Shown one piece after another: positions 56,143-64,000 of a stretch of 64,000 nt of DNA. This stretch comes from Pseudomonadota bacterium (lineage in GTDB: Bacteria > Pseudomonadota > Gammaproteobacteria > Competibacterales > Competibacteraceae). The stretch is taken from contig JAKLIY010000014.1 of NCBI GenBank assembly GCA_022709365.1, positions 26,531 through 90,530 of the forward strand, given 5' to 3'. The position numbers and the translations under genes are program-made. The notes beneath the pieces were generated by a model that searched no databases, had not been told where the DNA came from, and was given only the letters and a program-made list of their open reading frames with translations. Position 1 is the first letter of the stretch. The number at the start of each line of letters is the position of its first letter.

Positions 56143-56733
56143 ATGCTGATTCGCATCGTCCATCATCTGGAGGAGGGTTTCATCGCCCTGCTGCTGGCGC
56201 TGATGACTCTCATCACCTTCAGCCAGGTGGTCGCCCGTTATCTCTTCAGCACCGGCTTCGGCTGGGCGCTGGAATTGACCACTTATCTCTTTGCCTGGCT
56301 GGTCCTGTTCGGCATTTCCTACGGCATCAAGGTCGGCGCTCATATCGGCATCGATATCGTGGTGCGCCAGCTTCCCCACCAGTGGCGCCGCATCGTCGGC
56401 CTGCTGGCGGTGCTGGCCTGCTGCGCCTACTGCATCATCCTGCTGGTCGGCGCGACTGGCTATGTCTACAAACTCTACGAGGTGGGCATCGAAGCCCAGG
56501 ATTTACCCATCCCGCGCTGGATTCCCTTCATCATGCTGCCGATTGGCCTGGCACTGGCGCTGTTGCGGCTGTTGCAGATCGCCTGGCTCACGGCGACCGG
56601 TCAGCAGGAAGGCTTGCGGCTGGCCGACGAGGCCCGCGAAGCTATTGAGGCGGTCGAGGGCGTTGAAGTCGTCGAAGCAGTCGAGATCCTGCATCCCGCC
56701 CCCGGTCAAGCCCGCCAGGAGAAAGCGCCATGA
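56143..56733 (+). CDS. TRAP transporter small permease (DctQ family, second set)
   Basis: Membrane subunit of 196 residues with four hydrophobic helices (ALLLALMTLITFSQVVARYLF; LTTYLFAWLVLFGISYGIKVGAHIGIDIVV). It carries an unusual C-terminal tail (about 166-196) rich in Glu, Val and Ala (EAIEAVEGVEVVEAVEIL), not part of the domain. GGAGAG before the ATG. Overlaps the large permease by four bases. Confidence 0.92.
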   Translation: MLIRIVHHLEEGFIALLLALMTLITFSQVVARYLFSTGFGWALELTTYLFAWLVLFGISYGIKVGAHIGIDIVVRQLPHQWRRIVGLLAVLACCAYCIILLVGATGYVYKLYEVGIEAQDLPIPRWIPFIMLPIGLALALLRLLQIAWLTATGQQEGLRLADEAREAIEAVEGVEVVEAVEILHPAPGQARQEKAP

Positions 56734-58007
56734 CTTCGCTATTCCTGTTTACCATCCTGTTTGTCTTGCTGTTGATGGGGGTGCCGATCGCGTTCTCCCT
56801 GGGCCTGTCCAGCATCCTGACCATCCTGTTTTTCACCAACGACTCGCTGGCCTCCATGTCGCTCAAGCTGTTCGACACGATGGAGCATTACACCCTGTTG
56901 GCGATTCCGTTTTTCATCCTGGCCTCGGCGTTCCTGACCACTGGCGGCGTGGCCCGACGGCTGATCCGCTTTGCTATCGCTGCTGTCGGTCATCTCAAGG
57001 GCGGACTGGCGATTGCCTCGGTACTGGCTTGTATGCTGTTCGCCGCAGTGTCGGGTTCCTCGCCAGCCACGGTGGCGGCCATCGGCTCCATCGTCATCGG
57101 CGCCATGGTCAAAGCCGGTTATCCACTGCCCTACGCCGCCGGTATGATCTGCAACGCCGGCACCCTGGGCATTCTGATTCCGCCATCCATCGTCATGGTG
57201 GTGTACGCCGCTGCCACGGAGACCTCGGTCGGTCAGTTGTTCATGGCAGGGGTCATTCCCGGTCTTCTGCTGGGTTTGATGTTGATGCTGGCCATTTTCT
57301 TCAGCGCCCACAAAATGAAAATCCCGACCCAACCACGGGTGTCGTTCCGGGAACTGCTGGTCGCAGCCCGCGACGCTATTTGGGGACTGGGATTGATTTT
57401 TGTGGTGATGGGTGGAATTTACGGCGGTATCTTCACTGCGACCGAGGCGGCGGCGGTCGCGGCAGTCTACGCCTTCATCGTCGCGCTGTTCGTCCATCGG
57501 GACATGGGCTTCCGCGAGGTGCCCCACGTCTTTACCGAGTCGGCCAAGGTGACGGTGATGCTGTTGTTTATCATTACCAACGCCTTTCTGTTCGCGCATG
57601 TGCTGACCACTGAGCGCATCCCGCAGATGATGGCGGAAACCATCGTAGGTTGGGGGTTGGCGCCCTGGCAGTTCCTGATCGTGGTCAACATCGTCCTGCT
57701 GATCGCCGGCAATTTCATGGAGCCGTCATCGATCCTGCTGATTCTGGCCCCGATCTTCTTCCCCATTGCCACCCATTTAGGTATCGATCCGATCCATCTG
57801 GGTATCATCATGACGGTGAATATGGAAATCGGCATGATCACCCCGCCGGTCGGCTTGAACCTGTTCGTGACGTCCGGCGTGACGGGTATGCCGCTGTGGG
57901 ATGTAGTGAAAGCGGCTATGCCGTGGCTGATGGTGATGCTGAGCTTCCTGATCATCATCACCTACATCCCGCAGGTCAGCCTGTTTTTGCCGCAGTTGTT
58001 GTTCTAA
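56730..58007 (+). CDS. TRAP transporter large permease (DctM family, second set)
   Basis: Membrane subunit of 425 residues. DctM features include LLAIPFFILASAFLTTGGVARRL, VSGSSPATVAAIGSIVIGAMVKAGYPLPYAAGMICNAGTLGILIPPSI and the C-terminal NMEIGMITPPVGLNLFVTSG. These blocks are closer to C4-dicarboxylate DctM than the permease at 3307 is. ATGA overlap with the small permease. A hairpin terminator follows 15 bases after the stop. Confidence 0.95.
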   Translation: MTSLFLFTILFVLLLMGVPIAFSLGLSSILTILFFTNDSLASMSLKLFDTMEHYTLLAIPFFILASAFLTTGGVARRLIRFAIAAVGHLKGGLAIASVLACMLFAAVSGSSPATVAAIGSIVIGAMVKAGYPLPYAAGMICNAGTLGILIPPSIVMVVYAAATETSVGQLFMAGVIPGLLLGLMLMLAIFFSAHKMKIPTQPRVSFRELLVAARDAIWGLGLIFVVMGGIYGGIFTATEAAAVAAVYAFIVALFVHRDMGFREVPHVFTESAKVTVMLLFIITNAFLFAHVLTTERIPQMMAETIVGWGLAPWQFLIVVNIVLLIAGNFMEPSSILLILAPIFFPIATHLGIDPIHLGIIMTVNMEIGMITPPVGLNLFVTSGVTGMPLWDVVKAAMPWLMVMLSFLIIITYIPQVSLFLPQLLF

Positions 58008-58022
58008 GCCGGTTGGAAACAG

Positions 58023-58047
58023 AAAGGGCGGCCCAAGCCGCCCTTTT
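58023..58047 (+). terminator. Terminator after the second TRAP operon
   Basis: AAAGGGCGGC (58023-58032), a CCAA loop and GCCGCCCTTT (58037-58046) form a perfect ten-base stem ending in TTTT. It lies between convergent genes, and the A-run on the other side lets it work in both directions. Confidence 0.85.
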
Positions 58048-58067
58048 CCATTCCGCCTGTTATCGAT

Positions 58068-58661
58068 TCAGCTCCAGTACCGAACCGGACCACTGTCAAT
58101 GTGGACAAAGTTGGCGCGGGGATAATAGCCAACCCCGCCGGCGCCCAATGCCCGGGCGGCCCGGCAGACATCCGACACCCGCCCGTCCGGAAGCCGGACA
58201 TCGAGCGCCATGGCCTTGATGTGGTAGCTGTTACGCGCCACACCGCGACTGCGCTCGCACAACATGCTGTTGGTGGTCGGCGAGCGATAACCACTGATGA
58301 CATGAACCGGCGAATACGTTCCCAATTGCAACTGCAGGGCATAGAGTTGGTCAAGGACGTTGACGTCGAACGCTCTCACCTGATCGTTGTGATGGTCGCG
58401 CAATCCCCAACTAACCTCCTTGAGGGACTCACGAATGTAGCCCTCGCGAGGGGTCCAGTACACCTGGCGGATCGTTTCGCCCGTATTGGGGTTATAAAAG
58501 GCAATATAACGTTCGCGCCGAACCGACGCCTGGAGTATTTCTGGTGCCAAAGCCAAGGCACCAAGACCGCTAGCCGCCAGTTTCAGAAATCCGCGCCGAT
58601 TCCACTCGGGTGAGGTCTCTACGTTTTGGCTGTTGTTTTCAAGCGCTGCGTCTATTCGCAT
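58068..58661 (-). CDS. DUF882 (YcbK-like) peptidase, Tat-exported
   Basis: Putative murein-related metallopeptidase of the M15A/DUF882 group, 197 residues. A twin-arginine signal NRRGFLKLAASGLGALALA (about 22-40) directs export. The zinc site is NSYHIKAMALDVRL (HxxxxxxD) plus the C-terminal histidine in RANFVHIDSGPVRYW, with VISGYRSPTTNSML before it. Likely acts on peptidoglycan in the periplasm. Converges on the TRAP terminator. Confidence 0.92.
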   Translation of the reverse strand: MRIDAALENNSQNVETSPEWNRRGFLKLAASGLGALALAPEILQASVRRERYIAFYNPNTGETIRQVYWTPREGYIRESLKEVSWGLRDHHNDQVRAFDVNVLDQLYALQLQLGTYSPVHVISGYRSPTTNSMLCERSRGVARNSYHIKAMALDVRLPDGRVSDVCRAARALGAGGVGYYPRANFVHIDSGPVRYWS

Positions 58662-58739
58662 TCGTCAGTTCCTCCCGATAACCTAAAATAGGCCCTTCCT
58701 GAACTCTAACCAAACCCGGTTTGATTAGGCAAGAATCAG

Positions 58740-59010
58740 ACATGCAAAATTTTTTTTGCTATCATGCAACAAGTTAGAGTTGTCCCGACTTTTGCATAGT
58801 CTTTTATTATTTTTTTAGCAACAATGATAGTCGCTATTCTTGAGCGGTTTTAAAGGGTTTTTTTAAATTATAAGATTATTGATTTTTAATATTATTTATA
58901 ATGATTACTGAAAAATTTTACTCTTGATATTATTATTAATACAACTAATGTTGTTTTAATAATAAAAATTATTAATAATGAAAAAAACAACAAGCTGTAA
59001 AAAACATGAT
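58740..59010. other. Very AT-rich intergenic block
   Basis: The 365-base gap between the DUF882 gene and ybaK contains about 270 bases that are strikingly AT-rich for this genome, with runs of T and A and short TTATTAATAAT-like repeats. It includes a TATAAT (58897-58902) without a convincing -35 at normal spacing. I see no gene, tRNA or hairpin terminator. It could be a promoter region bound by a nucleoid protein or a trace of foreign DNA. Confidence 0.6.
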
Positions 59011-59026
59011 TTAATTGAGTGAAAAA

Positions 59027-59521
59027 ATGTCGACGAAGAAGGAAAAGTTCCCAGCGACGCCGGCCACCCGATGGCTCCAAACCCATGAGGTTGCATTCAG
59101 CGGCCACCTCTATCCCTACGAGGATCGCGGCGGCACCGCCCATAGTGCGCACTGTCTGGGCGTCGATGAACATCAGGTCATCAAGACGCTGATCATGGAG
59201 GATGAACGCCGACAACCGTTGATCGTGCTGATGCACGGCGATCGTCAGGTCTCCACCAAGGAACTAGCGCGACTGCTGGGCGTCAAGACCATCACGCCCT
59301 GTGACCCGGCGGTTGCCAGCAAACACAGTGGTTATCTGGTCGGCGGCACCTCGCCGTTTAGCGTCCGCAAGGTTATGCCGGTTTATCTGGAAGCCAGCAT
59401 TCTCGACCTGCCGCTGATCTATTTAAATGGCGGCAAGCGCGGTTTCCTGATCAGTTTGCCGCCCTCTGAAGTACAGCGACTGCTCCAGCCGACGCTGGTT
59501 AACGTCGCCATTGAGGACTGA
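59027..59521 (+). CDS. ybaK: Cys-tRNA(Pro)/aminoacyl-tRNA deacylase (YbaK/EbsC family)
   Basis: Hydrolyses mischarged Cys-tRNA(Pro). The protein has 164 residues with the YbaK fold: ATRWLQTHEVAFSGHLYPY, VDEHQVIKTLIME (the catalytic lysine region of the family) and LVGGTSPFSVRKVMPVYLEASI. ATG 59027 is preferred to TTG 59015. The rlmKL gene starts three bases after its stop, so the two form an RNA-quality pair. Confidence 0.92.
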   Translation: MSTKKEKFPATPATRWLQTHEVAFSGHLYPYEDRGGTAHSAHCLGVDEHQVIKTLIMEDERRQPLIVLMHGDRQVSTKELARLLGVKTITPCDPAVASKHSGYLVGGTSPFSVRKVMPVYLEASILDLPLIYLNGGKRGFLISLPPSEVQRLLQPTLVNVAIED

Positions 59522-59524
59522 AAC

Positions 59525-61726
59525 TTGAGTGAATCCGATTTTTTCGCCACTGCCCCGTCCGGCATTGAACCGCTGCTGGCCGCGGAACTGGCGGAGCTAG
59601 GCGCGGTGCAGGTTAAACCGGCGCGTGGCGGTATCCGTTTTCGGGGAACACTGGAAACCGCCTATCGCGCCTGCCTCTGGTCGCGTACCGCTAGTCGCAT
59701 CTTGCTGCCGCTGGCCGAACTCCCGGTGGCTGACAGTCAGGCGCTTTATGCCGGCGTTCTCGACCTTCCCTGGGAGGAACATCTCGCCCCGGAAGGTACG
59801 TTGAGCGTGGAATTCAGCGGGAATTGTCCGGGCATCGACCATAGCCACTATGGCGCACAGCGAGTTAAGGATGCCATCGTTGACCGATTTCGTGCGCGCT
59901 GCGGTCAACGCCCGAACGTGAACCGGCATCAGCCGGATTTGCGGATTCACGCCCAATGGCGTGACGGTCAGGCCACGGTCAGCCTTGATCTGTCCGGCGA
60001 CAGCCTGCATCGGCGCGGCTACCGTGAGGCCACGGTGACTGCGCCGTTGAAAGAAACGCTGGCTGCCGCGCTACTGTTGAAATCCGGTTGGCCAGAAATA
60101 GCCGCAGCCGGTGGTCCACTGCTCGATCCACTCTGCGGTTCCGGGACGTTGGCCATTGAAGCCGCCTGGATTGCCGGCGACCGCGCCCCCGGCTTGTCCC
60201 GTGAACATTGGGGATTCAGCGGCTGGCTGGGCCATATTCCGGCGCTGTGGAGCCGTTTATTGAATGAAGCGCGGGAACGTTGGGCGACGGGTCAATCCCG
60301 CATTCCGTTGATTCTGGCCAGCGACCATGATCCCAAGGCGGTGCGGGCGACGCTGGTCAACGCGGGCCGTGCGGGAGTGGCTGACCGCTTGCGGATCGAG
60401 CGTCGGGAATGGATCGCTGTGGAACCGCCGCCGGGACCGCCAGGATTGGTCATCATCAATCCCCCTTACGGCGAGCGGTTGGGCGAACAGGATGAAGTGG
60501 CGGCGTTGTACATCCAAATCGGTGACCGGCTGAAAGCGCGTTTCACCGGCTGGCGGGCGGCGGTGTTCACCGGTAATCCCGATTTGGGCAAGCGCATGGG
60601 TCTGCGGGCGGACAAGGTTCACACCTTTAATAATGGTCCGTTGGAATGTCGGCTACTGCGCTTTCGGGTGGAACCGGAATGTTTCGTTCGCCCTCTCCCC
60701 CCCGCCCCGACCCTCCCCCACAAGGGGGGAGGGAGTACCAGGCTCCCCCTCCCCAGCGTAGGAGGGGGATGGGGGGAGGGGGCATATGGCGCCGAGGACT
60801 TCGCCAATCGACTACGCAAGAATCTGCGCCATCTGGGCCGTTGGGCGGCACGGGAGGGCGTGAGTTGTTACCGGCTGTATGACGCCGATCTGCCGGAATA
60901 CGCCGTCGCCATTGATCGCTACGAACAGTGGCTGCATGTCCAGGAATACGCCCCGCCGGCCAGCATTGATCCCGCCAAAGCCCAGGTGCGGTTACAGCAG
61001 ATCATGGCGGTGCTGCCCACCGTGCTGGAACTGCCCCCGGAAAACGTCTTTCTCAAAGTCCGGCAACGCCAGCGCGGCGCCCATCAGTACCAGAAGCAAG
61101 CGCAACAGGGTCGTTTCCACGAAGTGCGCGAGGGGCCGGCGCGATTTCTGGTCAACTTCACCGACTATCTGGATACTGGGCTGTTTCTCGACCATCGCAT
61201 CACCCGACAACGACTGGGCGAGCTAGCGAAGGGTCGGCGCTTCCTGAACCTGTTCGGCTACACCGGAACTGCAACGGTTTATGCGGCGCTCGGCGGCGCA
61301 GTCAGCACCACCACAGTCGATCTTTCGGCTACTTACCTCGACTGGGCGCGCCGTAATCTGGAATTGAACGGGTTAAACAATCCTTGGCGGCGTTTCATTC
61401 AAGCCGATTGCCGGGAATGGCTGGTCGAGGCGCGGGAACGCTATGATTTAATCTTTCTCGATCCGCCGACGTTTTCCAATTCCAAGGAAATGGACGGGCA
61501 TTTCGATGTTCAGCGCGATCATGGCGAATTGTTGCAGCAGGCTTTGCGCTTGCTGGCTCCGGGCGGCGTGCTGATTTTCTCCACCAACTATCGCCGCTTT
61601 CACCTGGACCGGGACGCCCTGACGGCATGGCGGATTGAGGATTGGAGTCGGCTCACGCTGCCGCAGGATTTCGCCCGCCATCCGAAAATCCATCAGTGCT
61701 ACACATTCCAACATGAAACTGTTTAA
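59525..61726 (+). CDS. rlmL: Bifunctional 23S rRNA methyltransferase RlmKL
   Basis: Makes m2G2445 (RlmL half) and m7G2069 (RlmK half) in 23S rRNA. Length 733 residues: THUMP domain (about 1-160), RlmL methyltransferase with LLDPLCGSGTLAIEAAW (about 200) and INPPYGERLG (about 315), then RlmK with FLNLFGYTGTATVYAALGG and FLDPPTFSNSKEMDG. Between the two halves, at residues about 389-420, is a repeat-derived stretch LPPAPTLPHKGGGS and LPLPSVGGGWGEGA, absent from the family. The next block GAEDFANRLRKNLRHLGRWA is normal. TTG start at 59525. Confidence 0.96.
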   Translation: MSESDFFATAPSGIEPLLAAELAELGAVQVKPARGGIRFRGTLETAYRACLWSRTASRILLPLAELPVADSQALYAGVLDLPWEEHLAPEGTLSVEFSGNCPGIDHSHYGAQRVKDAIVDRFRARCGQRPNVNRHQPDLRIHAQWRDGQATVSLDLSGDSLHRRGYREATVTAPLKETLAAALLLKSGWPEIAAAGGPLLDPLCGSGTLAIEAAWIAGDRAPGLSREHWGFSGWLGHIPALWSRLLNEARERWATGQSRIPLILASDHDPKAVRATLVNAGRAGVADRLRIERREWIAVEPPPGPPGLVIINPPYGERLGEQDEVAALYIQIGDRLKARFTGWRAAVFTGNPDLGKRMGLRADKVHTFNNGPLECRLLRFRVEPECFVRPLPPAPTLPHKGGGSTRLPLPSVGGGWGEGAYGAEDFANRLRKNLRHLGRWAAREGVSCYRLYDADLPEYAVAIDRYEQWLHVQEYAPPASIDPAKAQVRLQQIMAVLPTVLELPPENVFLKVRQRQRGAHQYQKQAQQGRFHEVREGPARFLVNFTDYLDTGLFLDHRITRQRLGELAKGRRFLNLFGYTGTATVYAALGGAVSTTTVDLSATYLDWARRNLELNGLNNPWRRFIQADCREWLVEARERYDLIFLDPPTFSNSKEMDGHFDVQRDHGELLQQALRLLAPGGVLIFSTNYRRFHLDRDALTAWRIEDWSRLTLPQDFARHPKIHQCYTFQHETV
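60690..60784. repeat. Compound GC palindromic repeat inside rlmL
   Basis: Two elements back to back. CCCTCCCCC (60711-60719) faces GGGGGGAGGG (60724-60733), and CTCCCCCTCCCC faces AGGGGGATGGGGGGAGGGGG, while GCCCTCTCCCCCC (60690-60702) can pair with the far right arm. The whole is in frame and without stops, lying exactly in the linker between the RlmL and RlmK halves. Confidence 0.85.
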
Positions 61727-62879
61727 ACCCCTCATCGTTTCCGGGTTACTGATCGCGTTCAGCATCGGTTGCACCGCACAAACCGGGCCAGCGCCGATCA
61801 GCAGCGATGTCCCGGAAGCTCAGGGTTGGCGGGCGGAAGTCGTGGTTGACGGGCTGAGTCACCCTTGGTCTATCGCTTGGCTGCCGGACGGCTCGGCGCT
61901 GGTTACGGAGCGTCCGGGGCGTCTGCGGCTCATTCGCGCTGGGCGACTCGACCCGCAACCGATTGCCGGCCTGCCGCCAGTACTGGCTTTCGGGCAAGGC
62001 GGATTGCTCGACATCGCCCTGCATCCCGATTTCGCTCACAACCGGCTGATCTATTTCACCCTGGCTATCGGCAGTCCCGATGCGAACCGCACCGCGCTGG
62101 CACGGGGGCGCTTCGAGAATCATGCCTTGCAGGACGCCAAAATCATTTTCCAGAACGCTGATCCTAAATCCGGGGGGCAGCATTTTGGTTCCCGCCTGGT
62201 CTGGCTGCCGGATAAAACGTTGCTCATGAGCATCGGCGATGGCGGCAATCCGCCGACCCGTTTTGGCGATGGGAATATTCGCAATCAGGCGCAAAACCTG
62301 GGGACGCATTTCGGCAAGGTGCTGCGGCTAAAGGATGACGGTTCGCCACCGCTGGACAATCCGTTCGTCAACCGGCCCGGCGCAAAACCGGAAATCTGGA
62401 CGTTCGGCCACCGCAATATTCAGGGTCTGACCCGTCATCCGCTGAATGGGCGCATTTGGGCCAATGAACACGGTTCGCGGGGCGGCGATGAACTCAATAT
62501 CCTCGAAGGCGGCGGTAACTATGGCTGGCCGGCGGTCACCTATAGCCTGGAATACTGGGGACCGAAAATCTCTGATGAAACCCAACGTCCGGGCGTCGTC
62601 GATCCGCAGCTCGTCTGGACGCCGTCCAAAGCGCCTAGCGGCTTGACCTTCTACACCGGCGACGTTTATCCACAATGGAAGGGCGATCTCTTCAGTGGCG
62701 CACTCAAGTTCGGGCAAATTCGCCGCATCGACCTGGACGGCGAGCGGATCATCGGCGAGGAAAAACTGACGATTGGCAAACGGGTGCGGGATGTGCGCCA
62801 GGGGCCGGATGGGTACTTGTATGTACTGACCGATGAAGACGCTGGGGCACTGTTGCGCATTGTACCGACCGGGAAATAA
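61713..62879 (+). CDS. PQQ-dependent aldose sugar dehydrogenase (YliI-like)
   Basis: Six-bladed beta-propeller sugar dehydrogenase of 388 residues of the glucose/sorbosone dehydrogenase family. Lipoprotein signal MKLFKPLIVSGLLIAFSIGC, with the cysteine at residue 20. Family parts are VVDGLSHPWSIAWLPDGSALVTERPGRL, GGQHFGSRLVWLPDKTLLMSIGDGG, WTFGHRNIQGL and NEHGSRGGDELNIL (catalytic and calcium site region). It overlaps the rlmL stop by 14 bases. PQQ genes are not in the window. Periplasmic aldose oxidation is likely. Confidence 0.92.
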   Translation: MKLFKPLIVSGLLIAFSIGCTAQTGPAPISSDVPEAQGWRAEVVVDGLSHPWSIAWLPDGSALVTERPGRLRLIRAGRLDPQPIAGLPPVLAFGQGGLLDIALHPDFAHNRLIYFTLAIGSPDANRTALARGRFENHALQDAKIIFQNADPKSGGQHFGSRLVWLPDKTLLMSIGDGGNPPTRFGDGNIRNQAQNLGTHFGKVLRLKDDGSPPLDNPFVNRPGAKPEIWTFGHRNIQGLTRHPLNGRIWANEHGSRGGDELNILEGGGNYGWPAVTYSLEYWGPKISDETQRPGVVDPQLVWTPSKAPSGLTFYTGDVYPQWKGDLFSGALKFGQIRRIDLDGERIIGEEKLTIGKRVRDVRQGPDGYLYVLTDEDAGALLRIVPTGK

Positions 62880-62927
62880 ACGTGTTGATTCTCAAAAAGT
62901 TTACTGCTTTGTGCGAAAGGAATAACG

Positions 62928-63356
62928 ATGGCTGTCAAAGAACCGGATAGTTTTCCACACGACCGGCAACCAACCGTTCGCCTGCTCGCAATGCCCGCCC
63001 ATACCAACCCCAGTGGCAACATCTTCGGCGGATGGATCATGGCGCAGATGGATATTGCGGGCGGTATCGTGGCGCTGGAATACGCCGGCGGTCCAGTCGT
63101 GACCGTCGCGGTGACTTCCATGGAATTTCACCGGCCGGTGAAAGTGGGTGATTTGGTCAGTTGCTTTGCCCGCATCCAGAAAGTCGGTTCATCGTCGATC
63201 ACGGTCAAGGTGCAGGTCTTCGCCCAGCGCCCGCATGATGGCGTGCTGCAATCGACGGCGGTGACCGAGGCGGTGATCGTGTATGTTGCGGTCGATGAAT
63301 CCGGCGTCTCGCGGAAACTGCCGGAGCGAGGGCCGGACTTTGGGCATTATTGGTAA
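62928..63356 (+). CDS. yciA: Acyl-CoA thioesterase YciA
   Basis: Hotdog-fold thioesterase of 142 residues. RLLAMPAHTNPSGNIFGGWIMAQMDIAGG holds the family N-G-x-F-G-G-W motif with the catalytic aspartate; the second half contains TVAVTSMEFHRPVKVGDLVSCFARI. It hydrolyses short- to medium-chain acyl-CoAs in other bacteria. The 3' end overlaps the possible start of the broken histidine phosphatase. Confidence 0.95.
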   Translation: MAVKEPDSFPHDRQPTVRLLAMPAHTNPSGNIFGGWIMAQMDIAGGIVALEYAGGPVVTVAVTSMEFHRPVKVGDLVSCFARIQKVGSSSITVKVQVFAQRPHDGVLQSTAVTEAVIVYVAVDESGVSRKLPERGPDFGHYW

Positions 63357-63921
63357 GCTGCGTCGCTGGCGCTGCGGGTCGCTGCTGCTCGGCATCGGAC
63401 TCTATCTGGGGTTCGGCGTGTTGGCGTGGGCCGACGAGAATCTATGGCAAGCGTTGCATTCCGGGACGGCGGTGGGTCTGATCCGTCATGCGCTGGCGCC
63501 GGGTGGTGGTGATCCAGCGTATTTCCAGCTTGAGGATTGTGCAACGCAACGCAATTTATAGGCGGAGGTGCGTCAGCAGGCCCGCGCCATTGGGGCGGCG
63601 TTCCGGCGCAACGGCATCACGACCGCCCGCGTGTTGTCCAGTCGCTGGTGTCGGTGCTTGGACACCGCCCGCTTGCTGGACCTGGGACCCGTCGAACCCT
63701 TTCCTCCTCTGGATTCCTTCTTCTCCTACCCGGAGCGCGCTGAAGCCCAAATGGCGGCGCTCCGGGAATTTCTCAGCCGCCCCTATGCCGGGTCGCCCCG
63801 GGTGCTGGTCACGCATCAGGTCAACATTACTGCGCTCACGAACGTCATGCCGCGATCCGGGGAGTTGATCATTGGGTTCCTCCCAACAAAGGTACATAAC
63901 CCACCACAGGATTATGCTTGA
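63340..63921 (+). pseudogene. Histidine phosphatase gene broken by a stop codon and altered at its 3' end
   Basis: A signal-peptide protein (hydrophobic LLLGIGLYLGFGVLAWADE) continuing into the histidine phosphatase motif GLIRHALAPGGGD. An in-frame TAG at 63559-63561 interrupts it after CATQRNL; the same frame resumes with AEVRQQARAIGAAFRRNGI and continues through VLSSRWCRCLDTARLL and VLVTHQVNITALTNV. TCG to TAG would explain it. The last residues (IIGFLPTKVHNPPQDYA) depart from the family and overlap the end of a recombinase-like gene, suggesting replacement by an insertion. TTG 63340 is a possible start. Confidence 0.75.
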
Positions 63922-64000
63922 TCTCTGACGCGCATGATGGTCTGCCGACTGGTATTGAACTGGCGGGCGATCGCTGAAACGGTTTCTCCGCTTTCGATTT
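63912..64000 (-). CDS. C-terminal end of a serine-recombinase/resolvase-type protein (cut by window edge)
   Basis: On the - strand the last 28 codons read IESGETVSAIARQFNTSRQTIMRVRDQA then TAA. This is the helix-turn-helix end (ExxxxGxSVSAIARxFNTSRQTIxRVRD pattern) of resolvase or invertase-type serine recombinases, which are found in transposons and integrated elements. Only this end is in the window. Its stop lies within the aberrant tail of the histidine phosphatase, marking an element boundary nearby. Confidence 0.7.
   Translation of the reverse strand, partial: IESGETVSAIARQFNTSRQTIMRVRDQA

Noticed and set aside
56291..57613. A 440-codon open frame overlapping the second TRAP permeases in another frame
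   Set aside because: Arg/Cys/Ser-rich product with no domain; both TRAP subunits are clearly coded in the other frames.

Overview
The window is a GC-rich, densely coded chromosomal segment from a gammaproteobacterium. This follows from its gene types: PhoB/PhoR with SixA and Ppx, TtcA, fused RlmKL, the YadG/YadH ABC pair, an Fpr-type flavoprotein reductase, YbaK and YciA. A phasin-like protein suggests polyhydroxyalkanoate storage, and a complete hexuronate route feeds KDPG aldolase. Together with abundant GC-rich palindromic repeats this would fit a Competibacter/Contendobacter-like glycogen-accumulating lineage, but that placement is inference. I saw no tRNA, rRNA, CRISPR array or complete insertion sequence.

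Layout. (1) 1-13.1 kb: a hexuronate catabolic cluster, all on the + strand: uxuA (cut by the window edge), an SDR mannonate oxidoreductase, a TRAP transporter, an ExuT-like carrier, uxaC, uxaA, eda, kdgK, a hexose-6-phosphate mutarotase homologue and a YhcH-type protein. Glucuronate and galacturonate would be imported, isomerised, reduced and dehydrated to KDG, phosphorylated to KDPG and split to pyruvate and glyceraldehyde-3-phosphate. (2) 13.1-19.8 kb: pta, fpr (with a perfect FNR-type palindrome upstream), a SulP-STAS-cNMP transporter and purB. (3) 19.9-34.1 kb, - strand: a branched-chain amino acid ABC operon (livK-H-M-G-F) interrupted at three gene junctions: an AlbA_2/Schlafen-like ATPase between livH and livM, a DUF4258/DUF2283 pair between livM and livG, and a Uma2 nuclease plus a type III-like methyltransferase/helicase-nuclease pair between livG and livF. 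(4) 34.3-42.3 kb: ttcA, a DUF465 gene, a phasin/helix-hairpin-helix fusion, a large DUF349 protein, an EamA transporter, then a small decayed region with a broken DUF4143 ATPase, an attC-like fold and an AT-rich DUF2511 gene. (5) 42.4-46.5 kb, - strand: phoB-phoR-sixA-ppx behind a Pho box. (6) 46.7-54.9 kb: trxB, a universal stress protein, an acetyltransferase, a CoA-ester lyase with apbE, alanine dehydrogenase, and yadG-yadH with a HicB gene and a HicA remnant between them. (7) 55-64 kb: a second TRAP transporter, a DUF882 peptidase, ybaK, rlmKL, a sugar dehydrogenase, yciA, and a histidine phosphatase broken by a stop codon and abutting the end of a serine-recombinase-like gene.

Two families of palindromic repeats run through the window. 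One is CCCTCTCCC/GGGAGAGGG-like and is found between genes and also in frame inside four or five coding genes. The other has GTAGG...CCTAC ends enclosing one or two hairpins. These repeats, and the defence and toxin-type genes lodged inside the liv operon, are the most unusual features of the window.
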